DNA of 14,682 nt from contig JBOGJI010000021.1 in assembly GCA_050747865.1 (NCBI GenBank), forward strand, positions 1 through 14,682, read 5' to 3'. Numbering within the stretch: the first letter of the stretch is position 1; each line of letters starts with the position of its first letter. Made by a program: the position numbers and the translations under genes. This stretch comes from JBOGJI01 sp050747865 (GTDB lineage: Bacteria; Acidobacteriota; Thermoanaerobaculia; Multivoradales; JAHEKO01). This document shows, piece after piece, positions 13,100-14,682 of the stretch. Under the pieces are notes generated by a model that saw only the letters and a list, made by a program, of their open reading frames with translations, had not been told where the DNA came from and made no database searches.

Positions 13100-14682
13100 A
13101 TGCAGGAAGAACACCTGACCATCCCCTCCCAGGCACCCTCCGAAGCCGCACCGCCCACCGGCTACGACGTCCTCGTCGAAGTCCGCCCCCAAGGCCTCCT
13201 CCGCCGCTTCCTCACCACCTGGCGCCACTTCGGCGGCCTCTTCTTCGGCGGCCTCGACTCTTGGGTCCGCACCCGCCAGCCCGAGCAGCGCCACGGCCTG
13301 CGCTACCGCCCGGTCCAGCTCGTCGCCGCCCTCGGCCGCCCCTTCGTCGACCGCCGCCTGCGCCAGCTCCCCTTCCCCGTCCACCTGCGCAAGCGCCTGG
13401 AGATCCTGGGGCCGACCTACATCAAGCTCGGCCAGATCCTGTCGCTGCGCGAGGACATCCTGCCGCTGGAGATCACCCGCGAGCTCAAAAACCTGCTCGA
13501 CCGCCTCCCGGCCCTGCCCTACGAGCGCTACCTCGCGCGGCTCGAGACCGAGCTGCCGCGCCCGCTGGCCGAGGTCTTCGCCCGCGTCGACCCGGAGCCC
13601 CTGGGCTCGGCTTCCATCGGCCAGATCCACCGCGCCGACCTGGTGACCGGCGAGGCGGTGATCGTCAAGCTCGTCAAGCCCGGCATCCGCGAGACCCTGC
13701 GCCGCGACGTCGTCCTGCTGCGCCTGCTGGGCCTGTGCCTGCAGACCTTCCTCGCCCGCCTGCAGCCGCGCCGCCTGATCCGCGAGTTTTGCGACTACAC
13801 CGTGCGCGAGGTCGACCTGCGCCTCGAGGCCGACAACGCCGAGGTCTTCGCCGCCAACTTCGAGGACGAGCCCGACATCGTCTTCCCCCACATCTACCGC
13901 GAGTACACCACCCGCAACCTGATCGTCATGGAGTTCTTCGACGGCTTGAAGCCCTCCGACCCGCGGGTCCGCGAGCGCTACAGCGAGGAAGATCTGGACC
14001 GCGTCATCGACCTCGGCGCCGCCGCGATCATCCGCATGCTCTACCGCGACGGCTTCTTCCACGCCGACCTGCACCCGGGCAACCTGGTCATCATGCACGG
14101 CCCGCGCGCCGGCTTCATCGACCTCGGGATGGTCGGCCGCTTCGACGAGGAGCTGCGCCGCACCCTGCTCTACTACTACTACTGTTTGGTCATGGGTGAC
14201 GCCGAGAACGCCGCCCGGTATCTCGCAGCCATCGCCCAGCCCGGCCCGCGCGCCGACGTCCGAGCCTTCCGCCGCAACGTCGAGGACGTCTGCCGGCGTT
14301 GGCAGCGCTCGGCGAAGTTCTCCGAGTTCTCCATCGGCCGTCTGATCCTCGAGTCGGTCAGCCGCGGCGTGGTGCACCGCATGTACTTCCCCGTCGAGAT
14401 GGTGCTCATGGTCAAGGCCATCGTCACCTTCGAGGGGGTGGGCAACTACTTGAAACCCGGCTTCGACGTCGCCGCCGTCTCCCGCTCCCACATCAACCGG
14501 CTGTTCCTGTCCCAGTTCAGCCCCCTGCGCGTCGCCCGCGAGGGCCTGCGTGGCGCCCCCGAGCTGGTCGACGCCCTGGTCAAGGCCCCGATGCTGGTCA
14601 CCGAGGGCCTGCGGGTGCTGGAGGCGACCACCCGCCGCCCGCCCCAGAACCCGTTCACCGGCATCCGCGGCACCATCTTCGC
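13100..14682 (+). CDS. ABC1/UbiB-family protein kinase-like ATPase, partial (3' end off window)
   Basis: At least 527 residues from ATG 13100 (weak GGGTCACG upstream); the C-terminus is cut by the window. It shows the hallmarks of the ABC1K/ADCK/UbiB atypical kinases: the extension motif LGPTYIKLGQILSLREDILP with KxGQ at 109-112, the A-rich-loop equivalent PLGSASIGQIHRA (167-179), the ATP-binding Lys190 (VIVKLVKPG), the family-specific ExD in REVDLRLEADN (236-246), catalytic HADLHPGN (321-328) and a DLG metal-binding motif (341-343). UbiB/Coq8 relatives act at membranes as ATPases that support quinone biosynthesis and lipid handling. Typical members carry C-terminal membrane helices, which would lie at or beyond the end here. 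It follows HMG-CoA reductase closely, which suggests a common isoprenoid or quinone theme. Family is certain; substrate is unknown. Confidence 0.93.
   Translation, partial: MQEEHLTIPSQAPSEAAPPTGYDVLVEVRPQGLLRRFLTTWRHFGGLFFGGLDSWVRTRQPEQRHGLRYRPVQLVAALGRPFVDRRLRQLPFPVHLRKRLEILGPTYIKLGQILSLREDILPLEITRELKNLLDRLPALPYERYLARLETELPRPLAEVFARVDPEPLGSASIGQIHRADLVTGEAVIVKLVKPGIRETLRRDVVLLRLLGLCLQTFLARLQPRRLIREFCDYTVREVDLRLEADNAEVFAANFEDEPDIVFPHIYREYTTRNLIVMEFFDGLKPSDPRVRERYSEEDLDRVIDLGAAAIIRMLYRDGFFHADLHPGNLVIMHGPRAGFIDLGMVGRFDEELRRTLLYYYYCLVMGDAENAARYLAAIAQPGPRADVRAFRRNVEDVCRRWQRSAKFSEFSIGRLILESVSRGVVHRMYFPVEMVLMVKAIVTFEGVGNYLKPGFDVAAVSRSHINRLFLSQFSPLRVAREGLRGAPELVDALVKAPMLVTEGLRVLEATTRRPPQNPFTGIRGTIF

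Noticed and set aside
12202..14199. Long + strand open frame of 665 codons overlapping the reductase and the kinase
   Set aside because: It is an out-of-frame shadow caused by high GC. The translation is Arg/Pro/His-rich without motifs, while the overlapping frames show complete conserved enzymes.
13079..14491. Minus-strand open frame of 470 codons opposite the ABC1 kinase
   Set aside because: The translation is a monotonous Val/Asp/Glu/Gly/Ala series, typical of antisense to a GC-rich gene, and the + strand has all kinase motifs.

Overview
The window comes from a GC-rich (about 70% by eye), Gram-negative bacterium. It carries outer-membrane lipoproteins, an OmpA-type peptidoglycan-binding protein, a small beta-barrel, a sigma-54 activator and a C5-pathway haem operon. 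Gene style and content (HemX-like/hemA/hemC/hemD, a long HMG-CoA reductase, an ABC1 kinase, a DUF4382 lipoprotein, a broken beta-lactamase-fold hydrolase) suggest an Acidobacteriota-like or deltaproteobacterial/myxobacterial lineage. That placement is inference only. Apart from the first 850 bases and one pseudogene, every gene is on the + strand.

Left flank (1-850): a HicB-like protein runs leftward off the window edge. About 400 bases of non-coding DNA follow, with two perfect inverted repeats and a run of 9-bp direct repeats. A leftward tRNA-Lys(UUU) then has an intact 5' half and -10 box, but its 3' half is replaced or decayed. This looks like the scar or boundary of an integrated element.

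Signalling and envelope (924-7047): an NtrC-family sigma-54 activator, a membrane histidine kinase and a proline-rich lipoprotein form a tight operon that resembles the enterobacterial QseF/QseE/QseG (GlrR/GlrK/YfhG) set in reversed gene order. Four envelope genes follow: a DUF4382 lipoprotein, a small beta-barrel, an OmpA-family lipoprotein and a double-BON protein. Two of the gaps in this block contain good matches to sigma-54 -24/-12 promoters with the correct 10-nt GG-to-GC spacing. The hypothesis is that the activator controls the envelope genes next to it.

Haem (7107-10921): a HemX/CcsA-like membrane protein, glutamyl-tRNA reductase, porphobilinogen deaminase and uroporphyrinogen-III synthase are translationally coupled. 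A strong hairpin closes the operon. The HemX-like protein has a degenerate tryptophan-rich (WWD) motif.

Right part (10922-14682): the remnant of a secreted serine hydrolase lies on the minus strand. It is followed by HMG-CoA reductase with an unusual N-terminal domain of about 125 residues, a 9-bp hairpin, and an ABC1/UbiB-family kinase cut by the window end. The last two genes hint at a link to isoprenoid or quinone metabolism.

No insertion sequence, CRISPR array, rRNA or intact tRNA was seen. The most notable items are the sigma-54 envelope module, the broken tRNA-Lys junction and the extended HMG-CoA reductase.
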